From Burkholderiales bacterium (GTDB lineage Bacteria > Pseudomonadota > Gammaproteobacteria > Burkholderiales > Burkholderiaceae_E): 64,000 nucleotides of DNA. Below are positions 32,885-40,945 of the stretch, piece by piece; positions within the stretch are counted from its first letter, which is position 1; every line of letters begins with the position of its first letter. Below the pieces are notes generated by a model, which worked only from the letters and a program-made list of their open reading frames with translations, did no database searches and had not been told where the DNA came from. Made by a program: the position numbers and the translations under genes. Where the stretch lies: NCBI GenBank assembly GCA_026399875.1, contig JAPLQF010000008.1, positions 1 to 64,000 of the forward strand, written 5' to 3'.

Positions 32885-33100
32885 GTTGGCGCTGGGTGGG
32901 TGCTGGGTGGGTGCTGGGTTGGCGCTGGGTTGGCGCTACGTTGGCGCTACGTTGGCGCTAGGTTGGCGCTAGGTTGGCGCTAGGTTGGCGCTAGGTTGGC
33001 GCTAGGTTGGCGCTGGGTGGGCGCTGGGTTGGCGCTGGGTGGGCGCTGGGTGGGCGCTGGGTGGGCGCTGGGTGGGCGCTGGGTGGGCGCTGGGTGGGCG
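32885..33100. repeat. 11-bp tandem repeat array, 19 full copies
   Basis: Nineteen consecutive 11-bp units run from 32885 to 33093 with a partial unit to 33100. Typical forms are GTTGGCGCTAG, GTGGGCGCTGG and GTTGGCGCTAC, giving GTKGGYGCTRS. The phase is kept without a single indel, while substitutions fall in blocks: GG-type at both ends, AG and AC types in the middle. It lies between parS sites 2 and 3. It is not a DnaA-box array. Confidence 0.92.
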
Positions 33101-33283
33101 TGCCCCCTCGGCGCTTCAAGGCATCCAAACAAGCACCAAACTGTCAAACCCCTCTGTGCCAATGAAGCACCACAAAGACCGACTCAACACGCCGGCCACG
33201 TCAATCGCACCCTCGCAAAATCGCCGCCATCCCGGGCCCCACACAAAGCGGCGCGGACCCCTTCGCCAACCAAAATCACCCTC

Positions 33284-33299
33284 TGTTCCACGTGGAACA
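33284..33299. other. parS-like site 3 (variant palindrome)
   Basis: TGTTCCACGTGGAACA is a perfect palindrome, differing from the canonical parS by one symmetric pair. The same variant is a genuine parS in Pseudomonas (established). It lies on the far side of the 11-bp array. Confidence 0.88.
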
Positions 33300-33360
33300 T
33301 CGCCGAGCAACTGCGATCACCCTCGCCAGTCCACACTCAGCGAGCATCAGAGATCGCGAC

Positions 33361-34491
33361 TCAATCCATCACAATGACTTGCCTGACCGACTCACCGCGC
33401 GCCAAGCGATCGAGTGCCGGGTTGAGATCGACCAACCCAATCGTCTCGCTCAGCAACTGATCAACCGGCAGACGCCCCGCCCGAAACATCGCCACGAAAC
33501 GAGGCACATCCCGACTCGGCACGCAGGAGCCGATATAGCTGCCCTTGATCGTGCGCTCCTCAGCGATCATCGACACCGCCTGCAGCGGCCAGATTGCCGC
33601 CGGATTCGGCAGGCCGGCTGACACCGTCGTCCCACCCCGCCGAGTGATCCGGTAAGCCAACTCCAGTGCCGGCACCGCGCCCGCCATCTCGAAGGCATAG
33701 TCGACACCTCCACCGGTCGCCGCCTTGACCTGCGCGACCACCTCCGGATCACGGGCATCGAAGACCCGGGTCGCGCCCAGCTCGCGGGCGCGCTCAAGCT
33801 TGGCCGGCAGAACATCGATCGCGATCACATCGCGAGCACCTGCCGCAATCGCCGCCATCAGCGACGAAAAACCGACTCCGCCGAGACCGACCACCGCCGT
33901 TCGCGAACCAGCCTCGACCCGGGCGGTATTGAAGACCGCACCCGCTCCGGTCAACACAGCGCAACCGAACAGGGCCGCCTGCGTCCAGGGGAGGTCTCGA
34001 TCGATTGGCACCACCGAGCGTCGCGACACGGTCGCATACTCAGCGAAGGCCGCACATCCCATGTGATGGTGCAGCGTACCGCCACCAAGCAGCGATAGCC
34101 GCCGATAACCACCGAGCAAGCCGCCGGCCGCATTCGACTCGCCACCCGGCCCGCACAGCGCCGGGCGCCCAACCGAGCAGTCGGGGCAAGCACCGCAGGA
34201 AGGCCTGAACACCAGAACAACGTGATCACCTGCTTTAAGGTCGAGCACCGCCGACCCGACCTCGATAACCTCAGCCGCCGCTTCATGACCCGGTACGATC
34301 GGCACCGGCCAGGGTCGATCGCCATTGATTGCCGACAGGTCGGAATGACACAGCCCGGCGGCATGGATCTTCACCCGCAACTCACCGGGCCCAGGGTCGG
34401 CCAGCTCGACCTCCTCGATCGACAGGGGGCGGCTCTGCGCATAGGGCGCAGGCAATCCGATCTGTCGAAGCACTGCGGCGCGGACCTTCAT
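33361..34491 (-). CDS. zinc-dependent alcohol dehydrogenase (class III-like MDR)
   Basis: A medium-chain dehydrogenase that oxidises an alcohol with NAD(P). The 376-residue protein has catalytic zinc ligands in AAGLCHSDLS and VPGHEAAAEV, a structural zinc loop SCGACPDCSVGRPALC with four Cys, and the nucleotide-binding GLGGVGFSS, AIDVLPAKLERA. It is the last gene of a minus-strand operon after mmsA-type and gabD-type genes (40-bp gap), so it may make an aldehyde used by those enzymes, for example from a hydroxy acid. The substrate cannot be read from sequence. Confidence 0.88.
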   Translation of the reverse strand: MKVRAAVLRQIGLPAPYAQSRPLSIEEVELADPGPGELRVKIHAAGLCHSDLSAINGDRPWPVPIVPGHEAAAEVIEVGSAVLDLKAGDHVVLVFRPSCGACPDCSVGRPALCGPGGESNAAGGLLGGYRRLSLLGGGTLHHHMGCAAFAEYATVSRRSVVPIDRDLPWTQAALFGCAVLTGAGAVFNTARVEAGSRTAVVGLGGVGFSSLMAAIAAGARDVIAIDVLPAKLERARELGATRVFDARDPEVVAQVKAATGGGVDYAFEMAGAVPALELAYRITRRGGTTVSAGLPNPAAIWPLQAVSMIAEERTIKGSYIGSCVPSRDVPRFVAMFRAGRLPVDQLLSETIGLVDLNPALDRLARGESVRQVIVMD

Positions 34492-34531
34492 CGACCGGCT
34501 CCCGCCAGGCTGATCCTTGAGGCATCCGCCA

Positions 34532-35998
34532 TCACAGCCCCGCCAGGCAGAGGTACTTCAACTCGAGATACTCGTCGATACCGTACTTCGACCCCTCGCG
34601 ACCCAGGCCCGATTGCTTGACCCCACCGAACGGAGAAACCTCGTTCGACAGAATTCCGGAGTTGACACAGACCATCCCGGACTCAAGCGCCTCGGCCACC
34701 CGGAAAATCCGGCCAACATCGCGAGCATAGAAATAAGCCGCCAGCCCGAATTCGGTGTCATTCGCCATCGAAATCGCCTCTGCCTCGTCCTTGAATCGAA
34801 AGAGCGGCGCCACCGGACCGAAGGTCTCTTCCCGGGCGATCCGCATCTCGGCGGTCACGCCGGTGAGGATGGTCGGCTCGAAAAAAAGGCCGCCCAGGGC
34901 ATGCCGCTTGCCGCCAAGCAGCAGCGACGCCCCCTTGGCCAAGGCATCGGCCACATGCTCCTCGACCTTGGCGACCGCGGCCGGCTCGATCAGCGGACCC
35001 ACCTGGACGCCCGGCTCCGCTCCCGCGCCGACCTTGAACTGCGCGACTTTGACCGCGAGCTTGGCCGCAAACGCCTCATAGACGCTGTCCTGAACATAGA
35101 TCCGGTTGGCACACACACAGGTCTGACCCGCATTGCGATACTTCGAGGCGAGCGCGCCCTCGACCGCCGCATCCAGATCGGCGTCATCGAAGACAATGAA
35201 GGGCGCATTGCCCCCCAGCTCCAGCGACAACTTCTTGACCGAATCGGCCGACTGCCGAAGCAGAATCCGGCCGACCTCGGTCGAGCCGGTGAACGAGACC
35301 TTCCGGACCACCGGACTGGTGCAAAGCGCCAACCCGATCGCCGGCGCATTCGGCGCGTCAGCCACGATCAGATTCAGCACCCCGGCAGGCAAGCCTGCCT
35401 GCGCCGCCAGCTCAACCAGCGCAAGCGCCGACAGCGGTGTGGCTTCGGCCGGCTTGGCCACCACGGTGCAACCCGCGGCAAGCGCCGGAGCGACCTTGCG
35501 GGTGATCATCGCGATCGGGAAATTCCAGGGCGTGATCGCCGCACACACACCGATCGGCTGCTTGAGCACCATCAGCCTGCGATCGGTCCCGGTCGTGGGG
35601 ATGATGTCGCCATAGGCACGCTTGCCTTCCTCGGCAAACCACTCGATGAAGCTCGCGCCATAGGCAACCTCGCCGCGTGCCTCGGCAAGCGGCTTGCCCT
35701 GCTCGGCGGTCATCAACTGGGCGAGGTCCTCGGTGTGCGCAATGATCAGGTCGAACCAGCGACGCAGAATCGCGCCGCGATCTTTCGCGGTGCGCGCCCG
35801 CCAGGCGGGCAGGGCGCGCGCCGCCGCATCAATGGCGCGCTGCGTCTCAGCCACACCCATGTCGGCCACCTCAACCAGGGTCTGCCCGCTTGCCGGATCG
35901 GTCACGGCAAACACCGCACCCGAATCGGCATCGACCCACTGACCATCGATGAAACCCTGGCGCTTGACCAGAGTCATGTCCTTCAATTGCAGAGTCAT
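34532..35998 (-). CDS. gabD: succinate-semialdehyde dehydrogenase (NAD(P)+)
   Basis: This enzyme converts succinate semialdehyde to succinate, ending 4-aminobutyrate and 4-hydroxybutyrate breakdown. The 488-residue protein has the GabD-type start LKDMTLVKRQGFIDGQWVDA, the ITPWNFPIAMITRKVAPALA motif, catalytic Glu in LELGGNAPFIV, catalytic Cys in GQTCVCANR (near residue 290), and EETFGPVAPLFRF. A GGGAG ribosome binding site precedes ATG 35998. It lies 32 bp after the mmsA-type gene and 40 bp before the alcohol dehydrogenase. A related glutarate-semialdehyde activity is possible. Confidence 0.88.
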   Translation of the reverse strand: MTLQLKDMTLVKRQGFIDGQWVDADSGAVFAVTDPASGQTLVEVADMGVAETQRAIDAAARALPAWRARTAKDRGAILRRWFDLIIAHTEDLAQLMTAEQGKPLAEARGEVAYGASFIEWFAEEGKRAYGDIIPTTGTDRRLMVLKQPIGVCAAITPWNFPIAMITRKVAPALAAGCTVVAKPAEATPLSALALVELAAQAGLPAGVLNLIVADAPNAPAIGLALCTSPVVRKVSFTGSTEVGRILLRQSADSVKKLSLELGGNAPFIVFDDADLDAAVEGALASKYRNAGQTCVCANRIYVQDSVYEAFAAKLAVKVAQFKVGAGAEPGVQVGPLIEPAAVAKVEEHVADALAKGASLLLGGKRHALGGLFFEPTILTGVTAEMRIAREETFGPVAPLFRFKDEAEAISMANDTEFGLAAYFYARDVGRIFRVAEALESGMVCVNSGILSNEVSPFGGVKQSGLGREGSKYGIDEYLELKYLCLAGL

Positions 35999-36030
35999 GG
36001 CTGTCTCCCCGTCTTCATCAATTCACTGCA

Positions 36031-37578
36031 TCACTTCATCGTCGGGATCACGAACTCGGCCCCGGCACGGATGCCGGCCGGCCAGCGCTGGGTAATCACC
36101 TTGTACCGCGTGTAAAAGCGCACGCCCTCCGGGCCATGCATGTGATGGTCGCCAAAGAGCGAGTTCTTCCAGCCGCCAAAGGAATGGAAAGCCATCGGCA
36201 CCGGGATCGGGACATTGATGCCCACCATGCCGATCTGCACACGGCTTGCAAACTCGCGCGCGGCGTCACCGTCGCGGGTAAAGATGCAGCAACCGTTGCC
36301 AAACTCATGGCCATTGACCAGCCCAAGCGCCTCCTCGAAGGTCTTGACCCGTATGATGCCGAGCACCGGCCCGAAAATTTCCTCCCGATAGATCTTCATC
36401 GAGGGCGTGACATTGTCGAAGAGACAGCCGCCGAGAAAAAATCCTTTCTCCCGCCCGGCAATGCTCAGTCCGCGACCATCCACCACCAGACTCGCCCCCT
36501 CGGCCACGCCGGTATCCACATAGCCCTTGACCTTGTCGAAGTGCTGTTGTGTGACCAACGGGCCCATCTCGGCGGTGGCATCCATGCCGTCGGCAACCTT
36601 GATCTTCTTCACCCGCTCAGACAGTTTTGCCACCAGCGCATCGGCGGTGGCATCGCCCACCGCCACCGCCACCGATACCGCCATGCAGCGCTCACCGGCC
36701 GAGCCGTAGGCCGCACCAATCAGCGCATCAACCGCCTGATCCATGTCGGCATCCGGCATGACGACCAGATGGTTCTTGGCCCCGCCCAGCGCCTGGACAC
36801 GCTTACCCTGACCGCTCGCGGTCTGGTGAATATGGCGGGCAATTGGCGTGGATCCGACGAAGCTCACCGCCTGCACCAGCGGATGCGCCATCAGCGCGTC
36901 AACCGCCGCCTTGTCGCCATTGACCACGGTGAAGACGCCATCCGGCAGGCCAGCTTCCTTTAGCAGCTGGGCAATGAAGCGTGACGCCGACGGATCGCGC
37001 TCGGAGGGCTTGAGCACGAAGGTGTTGCCGCAGGCAATTGCCACCGGGAACATCCACATCGGCACCATCGCCGGAAAATTGAAGGGCGTGATGCCGACCA
37101 CCACGCCCAGCGGCTGGCGCATCGACCAGGCATCGATACCGCTGCCGACCTGTTCGGTGTACTCGCCCTTGAGCAGACTCGGAATGCCGCAGGCAAACTC
37201 GACCACCTCCAGGCCGCGCTGGACCTCGCCCTGCGCATCCGAAAAAACCTTGCCGTGCTCGGCGGTGATCAGACGCGCCAGTTCGTCGCCATGACGGTCG
37301 AGGAGCTCCTTGAACCGGAACATCACCCGCGCCCGGCGGCTCGGCGGCGTCGCCGCCCAGCCGGCAAACGCGGCATGCGCCGATCGCACTGCGACATCAA
37401 CCGTGGTGGCATCGGCCAGCGCAACACGCCGGACGACCGCGCCAGTGGCCGGGTTGAAAACATCGGCCTGGCGACTGCCAGCAGGCGCAGCGAACGCTGC
37501 GCCGTCGATCCAGTGACCCACACTGGTCGCCTCAAGCAGGGCGGTGGCTGAGCTGATCTGTGATTCGGTGCTTCCCAT
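36031..37578 (-). CDS. mmsA: CoA-acylating methylmalonate-semialdehyde dehydrogenase
   Basis: MmsA turns methylmalonate or malonate semialdehyde into propionyl- or acetyl-CoA in valine, thymine and beta-alanine breakdown. From ATG 37578 the protein has 515 residues, close to the family length. Visible signatures are [36 protein letters not shown], catalytic Cys in [19 protein letters not shown]-like [12 protein letters not shown], and [21 protein letters not shown] ribosome binding site precedes the ATG. It is the first gene of the dehydrogenase operon. A perfect dyad lies 103 bp upstream, before the divergent IclR gene. Confidence 0.92.
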   Translation of the reverse strand: MGSTESQISSATALLEATSVGHWIDGAAFAAPAGSRQADVFNPATGAVVRRVALADATTVDVAVRSAHAAFAGWAATPPSRRARVMFRFKELLDRHGDELARLITAEHGKVFSDAQGEVQRGLEVVEFACGIPSLLKGEYTEQVGSGIDAWSMRQPLGVVVGITPFNFPAMVPMWMFPVAIACGNTFVLKPSERDPSASRFIAQLLKEAGLPDGVFTVVNGDKAAVDALMAHPLVQAVSFVGSTPIARHIHQTASGQGKRVQALGGAKNHLVVMPDADMDQAVDALIGAAYGSAGERCMAVSVAVAVGDATADALVAKLSERVKKIKVADGMDATAEMGPLVTQQHFDKVKGYVDTGVAEGASLVVDGRGLSIAGREKGFFLGGCLFDNVTPSMKIYREEIFGPVLGIIRVKTFEEALGLVNGHEFGNGCCIFTRDGDAAREFASRVQIGMVGINVPIPVPMAFHSFGGWKNSLFGDHHMHGPEGVRFYTRYKVITQRWPAGIRAGAEFVIPTMK

Positions 37579-37680
37579 GGCGGTCTCCGGTGAGCGCTGG
37601 TCGAGGGATCGAGGGGGAGGGCCACAACCATCAGCGTCGACTCGGCGACCTGGTTTGCTCGAACAGCCATCGTTCAGCCA

Positions 37681-37698
37681 GTTGAACGGTTGTTCAAC
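37681..37698. promoter_or_regulatory. candidate IclR-type operator, perfect dyad
   Basis: GTTGAAC-ggtt-GTTCAAC is a perfect 7-bp inverted repeat with a 4-bp spacer, in the gap between mmsA and the divergent IclR-family gene. Such compact dyads are typical IclR targets. It is placed to control both transcription directions. Confidence 0.7.
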
Positions 37699-37817
37699 AT
37701 ATGGGAGGATTGTCCTCAGCGCCCCGAGCTGTGTCAACCGCCATACCGCCCACCCGGCTCAGCGACGACCCGCCCCGCGATCCGTACACCGAACAGCCTC
37801 ACAGAGCGACCAGCCTG

Positions 37818-38771
37818 ATGCCGACAGCCGCCGCCAAGCCGATCACCGACAAGCCCCGCGACACCGACCGCTCACTGCCACCGCCGCCGTCACCCTCGCC
37901 CCGAACACCGCGCGCACCGCGCCTGGTCCCGGCGGTCGAGCGCACCTCGCGCCTGCTCGATGCGCTCGCCGATGCCCACGAACCGCTGTCGCTGGCCGAG
38001 CTCGCCCGCCGCCTGACCCTGCCGCGCAGCAGCCTGCACGGCCTGCTCGCCACCCTGGTCGAACTCGACCTCGCCCGGCGCAACGACCAGGCCGAATTCA
38101 CCCTCGGGCCGCGCGCATTGCGATGGGCCGACGCCTTTACCGCGCAGTCAGACCTGATGCGCGCCTTCGACGCCCACGCCCATCGCATCGCGGCGCTCGG
38201 TACCGAAACCATCATGCTGGCCACGCTCGAGGGCCGCGAAGTCACCTATCTCGCCTGCCGCCAGGGCAGCCGGCCGCTGGCGGTCAATTTTCGCGTCGGC
38301 GGCCGGTTTCCGGCAATCTGCACATCGTCGGGCAAGGCGATGCTGGCCAGTCTCGACGACAAGGCGGTCACTCAGGCGCTGGGCGACGGGCCCTTGCCGC
38401 GACTGACCCGCCACGGCATCGCCAGCTTCGCCTCGCTGCGCCGCCAGCTCGCCGACGTTCGCCGCGACGGCCATGCCATCGACGATGAGGAAACCGCTGA
38501 AGGCATGCAGTGCTTCGGCGCCCCGGTGTTCGGCGCGCGCGGCGCGGCGGCGGTCGCAGCGGTCGCCGTGAGCGTGATCAAGGCCGGGCTCACCGCAAAG
38601 CGCCGCACCGAACTCATCCAGGGCATCCGGCAGCTCGCCACCAACATCTCGACCGAACTCGGCGCGCCGCCTCCTGCCACAATGACGGCAGGCTCGCATC
38701 CGACAACCCCCAAACCACGCGCCAGCGGCACACCACGAGCCAGCCGAATCGCGATCAGCACCCCCCACTGA
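37818..38771 (+). CDS. IclR family transcriptional regulator
   Basis: IclR proteins bind DNA through an N-terminal winged helix and sense small carboxylic or aromatic ligands through a C-terminal GAF-like domain. The 317-residue product has a Pro-rich N-terminus, the helix-turn-helix LSLAELARRLTLPRSSLHGL, and an effector domain with YLACRQGSRPL, FPAICTSSGKAMLA, and GMQCFGAPVFGARGAAVAA-type sequence near the end. The C-terminus is a short basic tail. ATG 37818 is chosen; an in-frame ATG at 37701 touches the dyad and is less likely. It probably regulates the divergent dehydrogenase operon and perhaps the carbamoylase 10 bp downstream. Confidence 0.87.
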   Translation: MPTAAAKPITDKPRDTDRSLPPPPSPSPRTPRAPRLVPAVERTSRLLDALADAHEPLSLAELARRLTLPRSSLHGLLATLVELDLARRNDQAEFTLGPRALRWADAFTAQSDLMRAFDAHAHRIAALGTETIMLATLEGREVTYLACRQGSRPLAVNFRVGGRFPAICTSSGKAMLASLDDKAVTQALGDGPLPRLTRHGIASFASLRRQLADVRRDGHAIDDEETAEGMQCFGAPVFGARGAAAVAAVAVSVIKAGLTAKRRTELIQGIRQLATNISTELGAPPPATMTAGSHPTTPKPRASGTPRASRIAISTPH

Positions 38772-38781
38772 AGAGCCCGCC

Positions 38782-40035
38782 ATGAATGCTCCCCTGCCCA
38801 CGCCGGCCGCCCTGTCCACCTCATCCGACCGCCTGTGGTCAAGCCTGATGTCGCTCGCCACGCTGGGCGCCACCCCGCGCGGCGGCATCAGGCGCCTGGC
38901 GCTCACCGAGCTCGATGCCCAGGGCCGCGATCGGGTGACCGGCTGGCTGCGCGAGGCCGGCTGCCAGATCCGGTGCGATGCCATCGGCAACCTCTACGCG
39001 ATCCGCCCCGGCACCGATGCCAATGCCGCACCGGTGGGCATGGGCAGTCACCTCGACACGCAGCCCAGTGGCGGGCGCTTCGATGGCCAGTACGGCGTGC
39101 TCGCCGGGCTCGAAGTGATTCGCACCCTCAACGATGCCGGCATCCGTACCCGCAAGCCAATCGCGGTCGCAGTCTGGACCAACGAGGAAGGCACCCGTTT
39201 TCAGCCGGTGATGATGGGCTCGGGCGTCTATGCCGGCGCCTTCACCGTCGAGCACTGCCTGGCACAGCGCGATGCCGAAGGCATCTCGGTGGGTGAAGCG
39301 CTCGCTGCGATCGGCGCTGCCGGCACCGATGCCGCACCGGCTTTTGACGCCTACTTCGAAGCCCATATCGAACAGGGCCCGGTGCTCGAAAACGAAAACA
39401 AAACCATCGGTGTGGTCGAAGGTGCGCTTGGTCAGCGCTGGTTCGATGTCGTGCTCGAAGGCCAGGATGCGCACGCCGGCCCCACCCCGATCGAGCTTCG
39501 CCGCGATGCGCTGCTGGCCGCCGCGCAACTGACAGTCGCGGTCCGCGAAGTCGCCACCTCGCATCCGCACTATGCGCGCGGCACGGTGGGCCGGCTGGTG
39601 GTCTCGCCCAATTCGCGCAATGTCATCCCGGGTCGGGTCGAGATGAGTATCGATCTGCGCTGTGCCGATGCCGCGACGCTCGATGCAATGACCGATGCGG
39701 TGCGTGGGGTTGCCGCAAAAATCTCGGCCGACAGCGGCGTATCGATCAGGCTCGAGCAGACGGTTTACTTCGCGCCCTGCGCCTTCGACGCCTCGCTGGT
39801 CGCCTCGATCGAGACCACCGCGGCGGCCTTCGGCTATTCGCACCGGCGACTGGCCAGCGGCGCCGGCCATGACGCGGTCTATGTTGCGCGGCGCTGCCCC
39901 ACCGCCATGATCTTCGTGCCCTGCGAGCGCGGCATCAGCCACAACGAGATCGAAAACGCCGATCCGGCCCACATCCATGCCGGCGCGAATGTGCTCCTGC
40001 ATGCGGTGCTGGCCCGTGCGCAGCGTGAAGGCTGA
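38782..40035 (+). CDS. Zn-dependent hydantoinase/carbamoylase family amidase (M20-like)
   Basis: This family includes N-carbamoyl-L-amino-acid hydrolase, beta-ureidopropionase and allantoate amidohydrolase, which cut a ureido or amide bond with two metal ions. The 417-residue protein shows MGSHLDTQPSGGRFDGQYGVLAG, metal ligands in VWTNEEGTRF, FEAHIEQGPVLE, GQDAHAGPTPIELRRD, and SGAGHDAVYVARRCPTAMIF. Length is normal. It lies 10 bp after the IclR gene. Beta-ureidopropionase activity would supply beta-alanine, whose semialdehyde is an MmsA substrate; that pathway link is inferred. Confidence 0.9.
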   Translation: MNAPLPTPAALSTSSDRLWSSLMSLATLGATPRGGIRRLALTELDAQGRDRVTGWLREAGCQIRCDAIGNLYAIRPGTDANAAPVGMGSHLDTQPSGGRFDGQYGVLAGLEVIRTLNDAGIRTRKPIAVAVWTNEEGTRFQPVMMGSGVYAGAFTVEHCLAQRDAEGISVGEALAAIGAAGTDAAPAFDAYFEAHIEQGPVLENENKTIGVVEGALGQRWFDVVLEGQDAHAGPTPIELRRDALLAAAQLTVAVREVATSHPHYARGTVGRLVVSPNSRNVIPGRVEMSIDLRCADAATLDAMTDAVRGVAAKISADSGVSIRLEQTVYFAPCAFDASLVASIETTAAAFGYSHRRLASGAGHDAVYVARRCPTAMIFVPCERGISHNEIENADPAHIHAGANVLLHAVLARAQREG

Positions 40036-40166
40036 GCACCATTACTGATCTGCTCGCGCCGGGCCCGGACGGCGCAGTCGGTGGCGCACTCAGCAGCGCA
40101 CTCGGTTCCACACTGGGCAGCGACCTGACCGCATCGATCAGCACCGCGCTCGGCCAGTCGCCGAGC

Positions 40167-40892
40167 GTGACGCTGCTGCTGATCGTGGCCGGAATCTTCG
40201 TGCTCGGCGGCCTGGTCAAGGGCCTGATCGGCGTGGGGCTGCCGCTGGTGATGGTGCCGCTGCTGTCGCTGGTCATTCCCAGCCCCAAGGCGATTGCACT
40301 GATGGGGATCCCGATCCTGTTGTCCAATGTCTGGCAGGCGGCCGACGCAGGCATGGTGACCTACGCCTTGCGCCGCTTCGCCTCGCTGCTGGCGGCCATC
40401 GTGCTGGCCACCGCCCTGACTGCGCGCCTGACGCTCGGCCTGCCGGTGGCCACCATCGATGCCCTGGTCGCCGCCGCACTGCTGCTGGCGGTCGCGATGA
40501 TGGTCTGGAATCCGGTGCTCCAGGTGAGCCCTCGCAGTGAACGCCGATGGGGCGCAGCGGTCGGGCTGGTATCGGGTGCGATGGGCGGGGTCTCGTCGCT
40601 GATGGGCCCGCTGCTGATCACCTACCTGGTCGCGCTGCGGCTGAGTCGCGAGCAGTTCGTGGGTTCGATCAGCATCATCTACATCGCCGGCGCACTGCCG
40701 CTCTATCTGTCGATGGCCGCTTTCGATGTGATGGGCTGGCCCGAGGTGGTGATGTCGGGACTGGCACTCGCACCGATGTTCGCCGGCATGGCGATCGGCA
40801 AGCAGCTGCGCCACCGGGTCAGCGAGGCAGTGTTCCGATGGTTGCTGCTCTGCTTTCTCAGCGCGGTCGGGCTGCTCTTGCTGCTGCGCTGA
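40167..40892 (+). CDS. TSUP (TauE/SafE) family permease
   Basis: TSUP permeases export or import small sulfur compounds and organic acids. The 241-residue protein has seven to eight helices, with the family opening GLVKGLIGVGLPLVMVPLL and the second-half repeat GLVSGAMGGVSSLMGPLLITYL. GTG 40167 is the first usual start codon. The frame is open for 46 codons upstream, back to a TGA at 40026, and a CTG at 40032 overlaps the carbamoylase stop, so a longer form with an uncommon start cannot be excluded. Confidence 0.85.
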   Translation: MTLLLIVAGIFVLGGLVKGLIGVGLPLVMVPLLSLVIPSPKAIALMGIPILLSNVWQAADAGMVTYALRRFASLLAAIVLATALTARLTLGLPVATIDALVAAALLLAVAMMVWNPVLQVSPRSERRWGAAVGLVSGAMGGVSSLMGPLLITYLVALRLSREQFVGSISIIYIAGALPLYLSMAAFDVMGWPEVVMSGLALAPMFAGMAIGKQLRHRVSEAVFRWLLLCFLSAVGLLLLLR

Positions 40893-40945
40893 ACACCGCG
40901 CGCAAACGCTCAGACCCGGCTCGTTCGAGGCCTACAATTCATTCC

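Larger units (their letters stand above)
32485..33360. other. 876-bp non-coding region upstream of mnmG
   Basis: No gene is supported here. The region holds two perfect parS sites, a third variant, the likely mnmG promoter and a long 11-bp tandem array. Reading frames across the array encode only the repeat and are not credible proteins. In E. coli the chromosome origin lies at this place beside mnmG, but no clear DnaA box was found on either strand. Confidence 0.7.

Noticed and set aside
32885-33100. CRISPR array
   Set aside because: Units are 11 bp and directly contiguous, with no unique spacers and no cas genes.
32996-33460. Open frames across the 11-bp repeats
   Set aside because: An 11-bp unit gives repeats in all frames (WALGGRWVGAG type) and the frames enter the adh gene antisense; no start signals.
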